A DNA stretch of 28,982 bases from positions 1 to 28,982 of the forward strand of contig JANBTH010000173.1 in the NCBI GenBank assembly GCA_027578815.1. The letters run 5' to 3'. The DNA comes from Coemansia sp. RSA 1804 (lineage: Eukaryota > Kickxellomycota > Kickxellomycetes > Kickxellales > Kickxellaceae). Of the stretch, positions 21,701-28,982 are shown in pieces. Below the pieces are notes generated by a model, which worked only from the letters and a program-made list of their open reading frames with translations, had not been told where the DNA came from and made no database searches. Position numbers and translations under genes: made by a program. Within the stretch, counting starts at the first letter, position 1; each line of letters starts with the position of its first letter.

Positions 21701-22052
21701 TGGTGTACCCCGTATGGTCACTAGACGTATATCCATTGGTTTCCAACGAGCAGTTACGTGCTGCCAGAGCACCAAGGTACCCGCGTATTGGATAGTTCTT
21801 GGACCCACAGAGAACAAGATGCTCAAGCGCATGTGGCAGTCCCTTATTGTTTACTGATAGAGTTGGAACAGTTATATAGGCGCTGTAGATTGGTGAGGGC
21901 ATACGGCAGACCACTACACGCATGTTGGACTCGGAGTGCTTGTACACGGAGGTTCTAAATCCACTGGTGGGGTTGTTGCTTTCGACATCATCGCTGCTTC
22001 GTTGGATAAATACATCGTCACAATCCTTGACAAAAAGAGCCTTGTTGTTCAT
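18714..22052 (-). CDS. M16C-family zinc metallopeptidase (Sdd3/YOL098C-like)
   Basis: An intact 1112-residue single-exon gene. The inverted zinc motif HALEH (His74, Glu77, His78) is complete. Glu167 in KGVMFSEM, about 90 residues downstream, is the probable third zinc ligand. The enzyme half (roughly 1-520) is followed by an inactive half, the two forming the clam-shell chamber typical of presequence-protease-like M16C peptidases. A charged, coiled-coil-like hinge rich in Glu/Ala/Lys (about 508-560) joins them. No mitochondrial presequence or signal peptide is visible, which fits the cytosolic YOL098C/C05D11.1 branch rather than mitochondrial Cym1/PreP. Substrates of that branch are poorly known; short or unfolded peptides are a fair inference. 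Its stop codon is 144 bases from the stop of the convergent AHD-PH gene. Its composition is more AT-rich than its neighbours. Confidence 0.9.
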   Translation of the reverse strand: MNNKALFVKDCDDVFIQRSSDDVESNNPTSGFRTSVYKHSESNMRVVVCRMPSPIYSAYITVPTLSVNNKGLPHALEHLVLCGSKNYPIRGYLGALAARNCSLETNGYTSSDHTGYTIFSAAEDAMANILPVFLDHVFNPLLSDSQFITEIYHYDETGKEKGVMFSEMASRENNVDFLEYYNISRLIWNSSATYSYVSGGKTCDIATLTKEEVIDYHRKYYDANNVTVILTGAFTNDFEEKYLQTIPSDIITSRGCDSRAPMDCSLPDGDNRLTHKTVEFPSSDTGSTGSLSFAWRGPPHEDIETAIALEIMNEYLSGSSSSPLDMWVVGIPSSSLLATSVEISMFTHILHVIKIRFDGVPYVQNTAGNTIASSNINSGSNNGDIKENADNAEVVRLFEENYFKNLLLNEFKRIFATRFDDDPYALEKASKRLSNKVAANIEKDPGEAINNLLYIDIVASNSSPGSHGKFHVGSRARKFDIIAKLGKRPVEFWLGLLKKWYIDNTVYSVAMVPDPELEAKLEAERKEAERANRAKIVDKEAHARNIKEAAEANKAHVPEEIKKGMPTPDLSKISILPHTQRLIVLDKPIGPVNAVQTINVDSGFVEMEMQIPINDIPDELRKYLVLFQSILLSAHLLLPAGIIYDDGDSIPLQSAKYVPYAEFESRMSHYTTYYDSNVGHGLLPFSFNWLDDMFVINFRAPYKRYPSAMRLTVQGIMFPEFTADSILTNAQAHLVYISERKQDIEGVLFTAATHFAGASPADTPMMNKRHMCFLAQEKFMKRIIEQIEKDGNAEDVIEKLKEIQNILIRATAPGGRGGFMALSLPSNETPEDYISIFENEWNMCYEKYAEHNGIATKESTELANRSPFPIDYASRFSALEKPLFIHVPVQSLHVSKSVFVFALDTPSCPTGKRSFDDELSDLIALDYYALWMLSEFLKRMNGPVGNAVRSKGYAYGGFLYILWKSKWIALEIDYASDIVKAVDAVKQLFLDMQDNWDSYLSETDVSLARSTVIYKTTANQSTPMEMLSQTVFNSVHGFSSAEEHSRWCSTHIAAVGMSDMRRVFDKYVCRFIDDDYPMLRLLVTPAGVAIPEELGPYKQTTLEEISATYETE

Positions 22053-23156
22053 TGGAATAAAAAATAATAGCTAGAGCAGATATAATTGCAAGTAGAATAA
22101 AGAAGTACTACAATATGATAATAGAGGTTAAAAATTTGGAATATATACTATTCAATGAAAAAGAAGGAAGCGATAGAAACAAGGTTTGCAGCATACATGA
22201 ACAGTCATATAGCAATATGAAATTACAATTTGATAAAATGAAAAGCCTTGCTAAAAATAGCAACATGAAATGGAAATCAGAAATGCAGGATTACAATTAA
22301 GAAATTATCAAGCAAGAAGATTAAAAACTTTAAAAGCAAATGTGTGCGCGCATAATTGTTATATATCTGATTAAAAAAGTTTATTATAATGGGGCAGAAC
22401 AAGTAGGGGGTGTGGATGAAATAAGGGAGATTGTAGAAACTTTTTGAAATGTTATTCTGGGGCGCCTGCGCTTGTAATCGTTAGATTTGGTATCTTTCTA
22501 GCCGGAGTTTATGACCCATTGTTGAGTCCGGTCGGTCCCAATAGTTTCATTTGAAGCATATCCATTGCTTCTACCTTTATCACCTACATTAGCTTGCAAG
22601 AGCTCTTGTTGTTTTTCTAGATTAAACTTATACAAACTAACACCGCTCTTTTCAATTTTTGCGCTATCTTTTTTCTTTTGGAAGCCTAGATGTGTTTTCA
22701 AGCGTGAAATCATTGATTCCTTACTCATTTTTCAAACATAAAAGTTCCAATGTATATTCCAAATAACTAGAAACAAATGAAAAAGAATGGATACGTCAAA
22801 TGAGTGTAAATTATTTTGTGGACAGCTGTTTCTTATATGTAAAAAAGAACATGTGATTAAGTAAACGAGTAAAATGAAAAATGTTCAGGCAAAGCGGCAC
22901 CCTGCTTGTCCTTTTATATACCATAAAACAGGAGGTAGGCAAACCATTCTAGCTTGTATAATTAATTTAATAAAGTCTGTAAGAAAAATTTGTCTTATAT
23001 CCGAGTATGTTGGATATTTTATATGCTTTATGTTGCTGTTGCATTCTCTTAATTAAAAAAGCAAGCCAATGTTGGGGAGAAGTGTAATTCAATTATTTAT
23101 TTCTCCATACACCACAGTGCCCAAAAAAGTGTCGAAAATAACAAAACGGCTACTAA
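22053..23156. other. AT-rich spacer with one possible small gene
   Basis: About 1.1 kb lies between two minus-strand genes. It is AT-rich. The only frame with a plausible protein-like composition is the minus-strand one at 22498-22728, listed separately. Plus-strand frames at 22115-22300 and 22874-23056 have no recognisable motif. No RNA gene was seen. Confidence 0.5.
22498..22728 (-). CDS. Possible small protein of 76 aa, unknown
   Basis: I do not recognise this frame. It begins with an ATG at 22728 and encodes a polar, lysine-rich peptide (start MSKESMISRLKTHLGFQKKK, end TQQWVINSG). It has no membrane segment, signal peptide, zinc motif or CaaX box. Composition is mixed rather than low complexity, unlike chance frames nearby, and no frame overlaps it strongly on the other strand. 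It could be a real small gene, one exon of a larger gene, or chance. It lies about 450 bases upstream of the metallopeptidase start, on the same strand. Confidence 0.35.
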   Translation of the reverse strand: MSKESMISRLKTHLGFQKKKDSAKIEKSGVSLYKFNLEKQQELLQANVGDKGRSNGYASNETIGTDRTQQWVINSG

Positions 23157-26100
23157 TTAGGGAGAAGATGAAGACAAAGATGAAGAGACCAGCGGCTGGA
23201 TATTGCTGCTACGACAGGCCTCAGCATAGGCATGCCGGACCTTTTTAGCCATACTAGAAGACTTTGCCTTCTGCGCCTTGAAGAACATCTCATCCAGGGG
23301 CTTATCAACTCCCAGCTTACACACCTGCGCAGGCGCAAGCCATTTCCACAGCCTCGGACCTGCCAACGCAGAAGACTGTTTGGAGCTAAAGAAACGAACT
23401 AGCGTATTGTTATTACTGCTGCCCAAGTTGCCAGACTGCTTGTCGTTTTGCACATCATCGGGAATATCCGCGATTTGCGGGTCGCAGATCTCGGCAGGAA
23501 ACCACGGATACGAGGCCATTTTCGCCCATACCGGCGTGCCAGCCGGGTACCGCGACGGATCCTCGCCCAAATGCTCGGCGGTAGGCAGCGGTATTCCAAT
23601 AGCGTAGCCATGCGATACCACGGCACCACTATCACTGTCTCTTCTGCTGTTCTCGGCAATCCGCTGTTTTTTGGCGCTGCTGGGCTGGGAAAGACTAGAC
23701 GGGCTGCGCTCATCGTTTGTAAATCTCTTGCTATTCTTAATCTTCGTCTTTTTCGTGGGCGTTTCCGTCGGAGTGGCTATCATACTGGTTCGACGCAACC
23801 TGTCCTTTAACACATTCACGTCGTCGGGAATGTCGTCATCGGGCAGCTGCCCGTTAGGATGGACGGTCGCGTAGCGCTCGCGCAGCTGGTGACGCACATC
23901 TGGCGGAGGCACGGATAGTTGCTCAAAAAGTGTCAGTTGTCTGGAACCCTTGGACGACGATGGAGTGGTGGTGGCGGGGCCGTGGGTCTTGCGTCGACTT
24001 GCCTTCTTTTTGCTCTCGGACGCCTTGGCGGCTCTGGTAATCCGGGGCTCGCTTGCTGGGGCCCGCTTATCTGCCGAACTCTTCTTGGGAGTAGAGGGCG
24101 GTGTCTCGTTCTTATTGCGCTTAGACCTCTTTGGCAGTTCTGCTTCAGCCTCCTCTTCTGGCTTATCAGCAGCGGATGCATCTTTCTCTTCCGCCTGATC
24201 CTCAGCATCAGAACCTGGTTCAGTGGTCTTGGTACCGCCACCCGCAGCTGCATCACCGTCTTCATCGTCTCCATCGTCACCGCTATCATGCAATGGCGAT
24301 GGCGGGGACGGAATCCTGCCATCGAAATCAAAAATCCCCATATCAACACCAGCCAACAGATGACCAGCCTCAGGATCCACCGGCATAGCACCAATCTTCT
24401 CTCTAGCCTCAGCCATCTGTCTCTCAACATGCCTCTTGATGCGCGCAGCCAACTGGTAGTAATATGTAGTGGGCTTGTTGTACGTCATACAGTTGGCAAC
24501 AACCAAGTTGAGATCACGTTCTAGATCATCGAGAGATACGTACTTGTGGTCACGGATATTCTGGCGAACTATACCAAAGTCAATAGGTTCCTTTATAACG
24601 TCAAAGTAGTCGGGTGCGTCTTCTAGCGTCACGGGGGTGCTGAGTACTTTGCGCGGATCACGTCGGTCAATAAGATCATCGACAATTGCCAGGAACATAG
24701 GTTGAAGAGGATCGATGACCAGGCGCAAGTAATCGACCAGCGCACGCACGCCCTTAAGCTTCTCTCGCTCCCTTCTACGAACGCTCTCAACCAGAAGCCG
24801 AACACGCTCAAGGTCGGTGCGAATCCGACGTATCACAAGCTGTCTCTGCTCCTCGGCCATCTCAATCGCATTCTGCTGTGTGGCAGAGGCGGTCCAGGGC
24901 TCCAAGTGCAGTCGTTTGAGCAATGGAGCACCGTGTCGGGCAAGACGCTTGAGTGCCCAGTACCTTGCCACTTGTCCAAGAAGATGGACGCGCTGGTTTG
25001 CGCCAATTCGAGTGGTTGGCACCAATTCCAACACCTTTGCAAACACATACTCATTGAGCACAGGGCGACCAGGATTGAATATGCGCATAGTGAGCTGGAG
25101 CGATGCATCCTCGCTTGCCTTGTTTTGGTTGCTAGAGCTCACGAGATCCCTATCATCGTTGCCAGTAACCGATGTGGCACATCTGAATAATTCAACCACG
25201 TCCTCCGTTGGATACTGCAGCAAGCCCACCGAAGTTACAGGCCACCGTCTGCTACCACCACCCGAATCGCTTCGCTGTAAGCCGCCGTTGGAACCACCGC
25301 CTCCCCTATGGAGCATCGATACAAGGTCCGACGAAAGCAGAGAAAGCGCAGCAGCCTTTGGCGTTGATGCCCCAGCGGCGGAATTCATATGAGACTTGCG
25401 TCCGGAGCTCACCAGATGCTCAAGCGGCGCCGTTAGATCAATCTCCTGCGCGTGCGTGGCCGGCGTATGGCGCTCACAAAAAGTTTTCTGGACAACCTCA
25501 CCTGTGCGACGATCGAGCTTCTCAGTCATCGAAAGATGAGCTTTCCGCGCACAGGTTACATGGAAGGCAGTGAAACACTGTCGATGAGAGCACTGAATAC
25601 AGGCACCAGTCTTGCGGTGGCACAGACAACAGAGGAGTTTCCAGCGAGAGCGCGGAATCTGGTCGACACTGTCGATAGGTTCCATGTACACTGTGTTCGA
25701 GATGCCAACCTCTGGAATCCAGGCAGCGCATAGAAGATGCGCCCACTTGTTTGTGGTGGTCTTTTTGAATGCCCCGCCGCGCTGCGGGCACAGGATGCAA
25801 GTGACCTCCTTGTCTGGCGACAGAATGCATTTGCGACACAGCCATGAGCCCTCGGGGATGTATGGAATGCCATAGCATTCCTGGTGCACTGCCAGATTGC
25901 ATCCGTCGCAAAAGACAATCCCGTTGGTGTTGTCGCCCTCCTCCTCTCCGCAGATTGCACACGCCGAATCCTCGTCAGACAGCTGATTCTGATGGATGGC
26001 CGAGATCGCACGTTGCGCCTCCTTGACCAGCTCAAACCATTCCTTTTCGAGGTGATCAATAATGAGTTCTAGAAGATTACTCGATATCTCTGACGAAGAT

Positions 26101-27941
26101 CCTTGCGCTGCCCTGCTCTTATTAAGCCGCTGAAGCCACAAGTGATCAGAGTCATCCAGATCGTACTCGATCCTCTCCGCCAAGTCCTTCTCAGTCAGCT
26201 CGATGTTGCGGATATAATGGCCCTCGGGTCGCTTGAACTCTGCTGGGCGGTACCCGAGCTGCGCATCCTTTCCCTCGAGTCGTCTGAACCTGGTATCAGG
26301 CAGCGATAGCACCGGTTTCTTTGGCGCGAGAACCACAACCGATGATTGCGGAGTGCCAGAATACGATGTCGGCGACTTTCCTGGGCCCGACGGTCTTAGC
26401 ACAAACGGATACGCGTGCGATGGACCCTGGAATGGATCCACGCCCATTCCCAAATACGCAGGCAATGACGCCGTGTGATGGCGGCCGGTGATTGGCGGTG
26501 CTTCGGGATCGCTAAAGATGAGCTTTATTGACAAACCACTGGAGCTGCGTGACGGCTGCGGCAGTCGTTGGTCACCCAGCCCAGTGGTATCCGACGCAGA
26601 GTTCTTATCACCCTTTAGCTCATCGGAGGTAGCGCTGCTAGGCTCCTGGACAAGCGTCTCGGAAAACGTCGACTGCGCTGGCATTGATGATAACGAAGTC
26701 AGCGGCGCGGATGATACTGCCGAGAGTGAGCGATTGTTTGTGTCTTCAGCAGAGGATGCGGTGAGTGGAGTAGGTTGCTGCTGCTGCTGCTGCTGCTGCT
26801 GTTTCTGTTGGATGGGAGGCGACAGAGTGGTGGACGATGGCGGAGGGACGTTGGCACTGTGGCATCTGACAGCCATGGGCGCAAACACATTGAGGTCAGG
26901 AAAGAACTCCTTGTAACTGCGCTCCTCGCGCGGTTTATCGATAATCGGCGGAGGCGAGATAGGAGTTTCTGGCAACATCGCCACCCGCTGCTGTCTGGAC
27001 TGCGGGCGTGGTGGAGATAGCGCAGACAGAGCCCCGCCATGGGCTAGCTCTTGGTCGGCAACCGGAGAGATGAGCGCAGGTGCTATTCTTTTACGACTCG
27101 GTGTGGTTATATCTTCAGCCTTATGCGTCAGTCCTCTGGCAGAGCGTCTGTTGTTTGAAGGCGAATCAATCTTCATCGACAAAAAGCCGTCACTATTGCT
27201 AGTGTCTACGTCAGAAGCGTCTTGCGGCATCTGGTTCCGTAATGACGAGTGTCTGTGCACATTATCGGTGTGGCCGCGACGCAGCAGCCGCCGTGAGGCA
27301 GATGCCGTTGGACTCGATGCGTATCCGTTTTGATCGCCAGACGGTGCTTCAAACAGACTTCTGATGTTCTGGATTGCCCCATGCGTCACGCGTCTGCGGC
27401 GTGTGGATCGCGTGGTCAATGGCTCATCAACCTCAGAGTCTGCTGCTTCGTTATTCTGCTTCTGCTGTTGCGGTGACTTTTGGTCGCGCAGTCGTAGGCT
27501 TTGTCGCAGTCTCTGGTGCAATGAATATTGTGAGGAAGCTCTGGTCTCAGAATTGTCGTTGCTCCTCATTCCTAGTCGCATTGATGTGCGACGACGCGTA
27601 GAATGTGGTGTCAGACTATTGCTTTCGCTCGAATAATCCAGCTCCTTCTCCTCATCCTCTTCATCCAAATCGCTTTCCGATGATGTTTGTACAAACTCCT
27701 CATCGCCCTCATCGGCTGTGTCAACAGTTTCAGGCAGCCCCAGCATCTCTACATCACTGCTCCCAGCTCCATTGTCGTCCTTATGCATTTTATTCCGCGA
27801 CATTGCTTTGGCTGCTGTGCGGGACCCCGTCTGTGTGCCTTCCTCGTCAGCGGGACCACCGCTGTTTCGTGTGCTTTCGTAGCCGCTGGAGCTCGATAGT
27901 GTCCGTGTGCCACGTCTTCCACGTACTGGTGTACGTCCCAT
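23157..27941 (-). CDS. NTO1: BRPF/Nto1-like chromatin scaffold: EPL-like, PHD-Zn-PHD, bromodomain and PWWP
   Basis: An intact 1594-residue single-exon gene. The N-terminal ~550 residues are Ser-rich and disordered with Arg-Arg clusters and a poly-Gln tract. An enhancer-of-polycomb-like segment follows (~565-640; IEYDLDDSDHLWLQRLN). Next is a PZP module (~655-815): PHD1 with complete C4HC3 ligands (CAIC...CDGC...HQEC...CRKC), a zinc knuckle (CILC...HLLC) and an extended PHD2 (CCLC...CIQC...HVTC). The bromodomain (~1075-1175) has the ZA-loop PDYFDVIKEPIDF and the acetyl-lysine-binding Asn in MTYNKP. An acidic/basic low-complexity linker leads to a PWWP domain (~1462-1560; PVWAKMASYPWFPAEI). BRPF1-3 and yeast Nto1 are scaffolds of MYST acetyltransferase complexes (MOZ/MORF; NuA3), reading H3 N-termini and methylated H3K36 and directing H3 acetylation. 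Yeast Nto1 lacks the bromodomain and PWWP, so this architecture is the animal-like one. Expected location is the nucleus. Confidence 0.93.
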   Translation of the reverse strand: MGRTPVRGRRGTRTLSSSSGYESTRNSGGPADEEGTQTGSRTAAKAMSRNKMHKDDNGAGSSDVEMLGLPETVDTADEGDEEFVQTSSESDLDEEDEEKELDYSSESNSLTPHSTRRRTSMRLGMRSNDNSETRASSQYSLHQRLRQSLRLRDQKSPQQQKQNNEAADSEVDEPLTTRSTRRRRVTHGAIQNIRSLFEAPSGDQNGYASSPTASASRRLLRRGHTDNVHRHSSLRNQMPQDASDVDTSNSDGFLSMKIDSPSNNRRSARGLTHKAEDITTPSRKRIAPALISPVADQELAHGGALSALSPPRPQSRQQRVAMLPETPISPPPIIDKPREERSYKEFFPDLNVFAPMAVRCHSANVPPPSSTTLSPPIQQKQQQQQQQQQPTPLTASSAEDTNNRSLSAVSSAPLTSLSSMPAQSTFSETLVQEPSSATSDELKGDKNSASDTTGLGDQRLPQPSRSSSGLSIKLIFSDPEAPPITGRHHTASLPAYLGMGVDPFQGPSHAYPFVLRPSGPGKSPTSYSGTPQSSVVVLAPKKPVLSLPDTRFRRLEGKDAQLGYRPAEFKRPEGHYIRNIELTEKDLAERIEYDLDDSDHLWLQRLNKSRAAQGSSSEISSNLLELIIDHLEKEWFELVKEAQRAISAIHQNQLSDEDSACAICGEEEGDNTNGIVFCDGCNLAVHQECYGIPYIPEGSWLCRKCILSPDKEVTCILCPQRGGAFKKTTTNKWAHLLCAAWIPEVGISNTVYMEPIDSVDQIPRSRWKLLCCLCHRKTGACIQCSHRQCFTAFHVTCARKAHLSMTEKLDRRTGEVVQKTFCERHTPATHAQEIDLTAPLEHLVSSGRKSHMNSAAGASTPKAAALSLLSSDLVSMLHRGGGGSNGGLQRSDSGGGSRRWPVTSVGLLQYPTEDVVELFRCATSVTGNDDRDLVSSSNQNKASEDASLQLTMRIFNPGRPVLNEYVFAKVLELVPTTRIGANQRVHLLGQVARYWALKRLARHGAPLLKRLHLEPWTASATQQNAIEMAEEQRQLVIRRIRTDLERVRLLVESVRRREREKLKGVRALVDYLRLVIDPLQPMFLAIVDDLIDRRDPRKVLSTPVTLEDAPDYFDVIKEPIDFGIVRQNIRDHKYVSLDDLERDLNLVVANCMTYNKPTTYYYQLAARIKRHVERQMAEAREKIGAMPVDPEAGHLLAGVDMGIFDFDGRIPSPPSPLHDSGDDGDDEDGDAAAGGGTKTTEPGSDAEDQAEEKDASAADKPEEEAEAELPKRSKRNKNETPPSTPKKSSADKRAPASEPRITRAAKASESKKKASRRKTHGPATTTPSSSKGSRQLTLFEQLSVPPPDVRHQLRERYATVHPNGQLPDDDIPDDVNVLKDRLRRTSMIATPTETPTKKTKIKNSKRFTNDERSPSSLSQPSSAKKQRIAENSRRDSDSGAVVSHGYAIGIPLPTAEHLGEDPSRYPAGTPVWAKMASYPWFPAEICDPQIADIPDDVQNDKQSGNLGSSNNNTLVRFFSSKQSSALAGPRLWKWLAPAQVCKLGVDKPLDEMFFKAQKAKSSSMAKKVRHAYAEACRSSNIQPLVSSSLSSSSP
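26778..26801 (-). repeat. (CAG)8 tract encoding poly-Gln in the BRPF-like gene
   Basis: Eight perfect CTG units on the plus strand (CAG on the coding strand), flanked by further Gln codons, encode a poly-Gln run around residues 380-390 in the disordered N-terminal region. It is a likely length-variable site. Confidence 0.85.
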
Positions 27942-28308
27942 TCTCTTTTATTTTCGCTCAGTTTCAACTAATTAAAATAGACGGGCTATAAGCGTTTTAT
28001 TTCGAGTCTTCTTTATTTTCAGGCTAGTATAAATAATAATCAATGCCAAGCGCAGAAATATATACAAGGGAATGCGAAAAAGGAGAAACAAGTCTGCTCT
28101 GAATCTTTATTTATCTTTGTGGTAAACAATATATGCGCGTTATCAGTTACCAAGCAAAATAATGAAGCAAAACCATAAAAAATTAAAATCAGCCTTCCCT
28201 TATACGCAGGTCAAATAATAAATGGTTTGGGGTAATGTCATGTGATGTGCATAAAAATACAAGCAGAAACCAGCAACAAAAGAACGTTTGCTAAATGAAG
28301 CTGCTATT
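27942..28308 (-). promoter_or_regulatory. Gap upstream of the BRPF-like gene
   Basis: About 370 bases lie between the BRPF-like start codon and the stop codon of the transporter, both on the minus strand. It is AT-rich, without a gene or RNA gene. It must hold the promoter of the BRPF-like gene and the 3' end of the transporter transcript. No specific site can be named. Confidence 0.4.
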
Positions 28309-28982
28309 CTAATCTGTCCGCTTGACCTGCCGTTTTGTCAATGTAGAATGCGATTTTTGGGATTCTGACTGTCTTCCAGACCCAGAACTAGAGCTAGACG
28401 AAGAAACCTCGATTTCTTTTTGAACCGGCACACTGGTACGGGTTAGTTTCCGTTCACCACTGCTCTGCGAGTATGCAAATGTGCCAACAAAAACAAGAGC
28501 ACAGCCACATACCATGCCTGGGCTAATCGGGTTGCTGAATATGACAACCGACAGAATAAGACTAACGAGTTTCCGGAAGTTCAAAACAACATTGAGCGTG
28601 AGTGACGTGGACATTGTGGTGAGCTTGTGTACACCCGATGCACAGACCAGCTGCGAGAAAACGTTGATTGCCAAGGCCAACCACAGAGACGGGGAATTAA
28701 GCAACCACTGTGGAAGGTACCCGACACATGGCAAACCGTCTAACGTATGCAAAAGTGGTGGCGACTGCGACACGGCTACCAGTTGTCTGCGGATGTCGTG
28801 GCGGAAAAGAATAAACATCGGCAATGCCAGCAGGTGGTTGTAGAATAAGCCCTCCTGCCAGTGTTTGCCGTACTTTATGTAAGTCGATTCCTGGTACAGG
28901 CCCAGAAGAGCAGCCAGCACAACACTGAGCGATAAGAATATGATTCCAACAACAGACTCATTGATCTGGTATCCATGAGCAC
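28309..28982 (-). CDS. Nucleotide-sugar transporter, Yea4/SLC35B-like (partial, 5' end outside window)
   Basis: The frame stays open from the stop at 28309 to the window edge, so the N-terminal part of the gene is missing; about 224 residues are visible. The segment GLYQESTYIKYGKHWQEGLF and the following NHLLALP match the conserved loop and helix of the Yea4/SLC35B4 group, which carry UDP-GlcNAc (and UDP-xylose in animals) into the ER or Golgi. Hydrophobic segments follow (VVGIIFLSLSVVLAALLG; WLALAINVFSQLVCASGV; LVSLILSVVIFSNPI; MVCGCALVFVGTFAYS), consistent with the last five or so helices of a ten-helix drug/metabolite transporter. The tail after the last helix is Ser-rich and ends KRQVKRTD, with no classical KKxx signal. 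In fungi the likely role is substrate supply for chitin or glycan synthesis. Family sure; exact sugar inferred. Confidence 0.85.
   Translation of the reverse strand, partial: AHGYQINESVVGIIFLSLSVVLAALLGLYQESTYIKYGKHWQEGLFYNHLLALPMFILFRHDIRRQLVAVSQSPPLLHTLDGLPCVGYLPQWLLNSPSLWLALAINVFSQLVCASGVHKLTTMSTSLTLNVVLNFRKLVSLILSVVIFSNPISPGMVCGCALVFVGTFAYSQSSGERKLTRTSVPVQKEIEVSSSSSSSGSGRQSESQKSHSTLTKRQVKRTD

Noticed and set aside
22115..22300. 61-aa plus-strand Lys/Asn/Met-rich frame
   Set aside because: The composition follows the local AT content and no motif is visible; I regard it as chance.
24817..25392. 191-aa plus-strand frame within the BRPF-like gene
   Set aside because: Antisense to the segment between the PZP module and the bromodomain; no motif in the translation.
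1..28982. CRISPR array, toxin-antitoxin, prophage or biosynthetic cluster
   Set aside because: The window is eukaryotic with introns and housekeeping genes. There are no regularly spaced repeats and no clustered biosynthetic enzymes.

Overview
This is a eukaryotic, almost certainly fungal, nuclear chromosome segment. It carries six protein-coding genes (one running off the right edge), three Pol III tRNA genes, a few short introns with GT...AG ends and AT-rich gaps between genes. I see no transposon, CRISPR array, rRNA gene or prophage. The mix of a TOR kinase, a Bud4/anillin-type cytokinesis protein, an Arb1-type ABC-F ATPase and a BRPF/Nto1 protein that still has its bromodomain and PWWP domain fits an early-diverging fungus (a Kickxellomycotina-like lineage is my guess). 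That placement is inference.

Layout, left to right. 1-1309: AT-rich, no gene recognised. 1310-1381: tRNA-Asp(GTC). 1987-2059: tRNA-Arg(ACG). 2176-3966 (-): ARB1-like ABC-F ATPase. 4477-4558: tRNA-Ser(AGA), in the divergent gap between ARB1 and TOR. 4859-13019 (+): TOR-family kinase of 2615 aa, with two tiny 5' exons that I reconstruct by hand. 13020-15133: 2.1 kb non-coding. 15134-18569 (+): Bud4/anillin-like AHD-PH protein with one intron. 18714-22052 (-): M16C zinc metallopeptidase. 22498-22728 (-): possible 76-aa small protein. 23157-27941 (-): BRPF/NTO1-like scaffold of a MYST acetyltransferase complex. 28309-28982 (-): C-terminal part of a Yea4/SLC35B-type nucleotide-sugar transporter.

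The left half is loosely a growth theme: ribosome biogenesis (ARB1), tRNAs, and the TOR kinase that in other fungi controls both. Eukaryotic neighbours need not share a pathway, and I claim no operon-like system. The most notable signal is that the TOR protein is a full-length, apparently intact kinase with unusual residues at key regulatory sites. The FRB serine that decides rapamycin sensitivity is Asn, several other FRB contacts differ, the FATC tail has no cysteine, and the ATP-pocket Trp is Phe. The neighbouring ABC-F protein also has non-consensus catalytic residues. Both could be divergent paralogues or lineage-specific variants.
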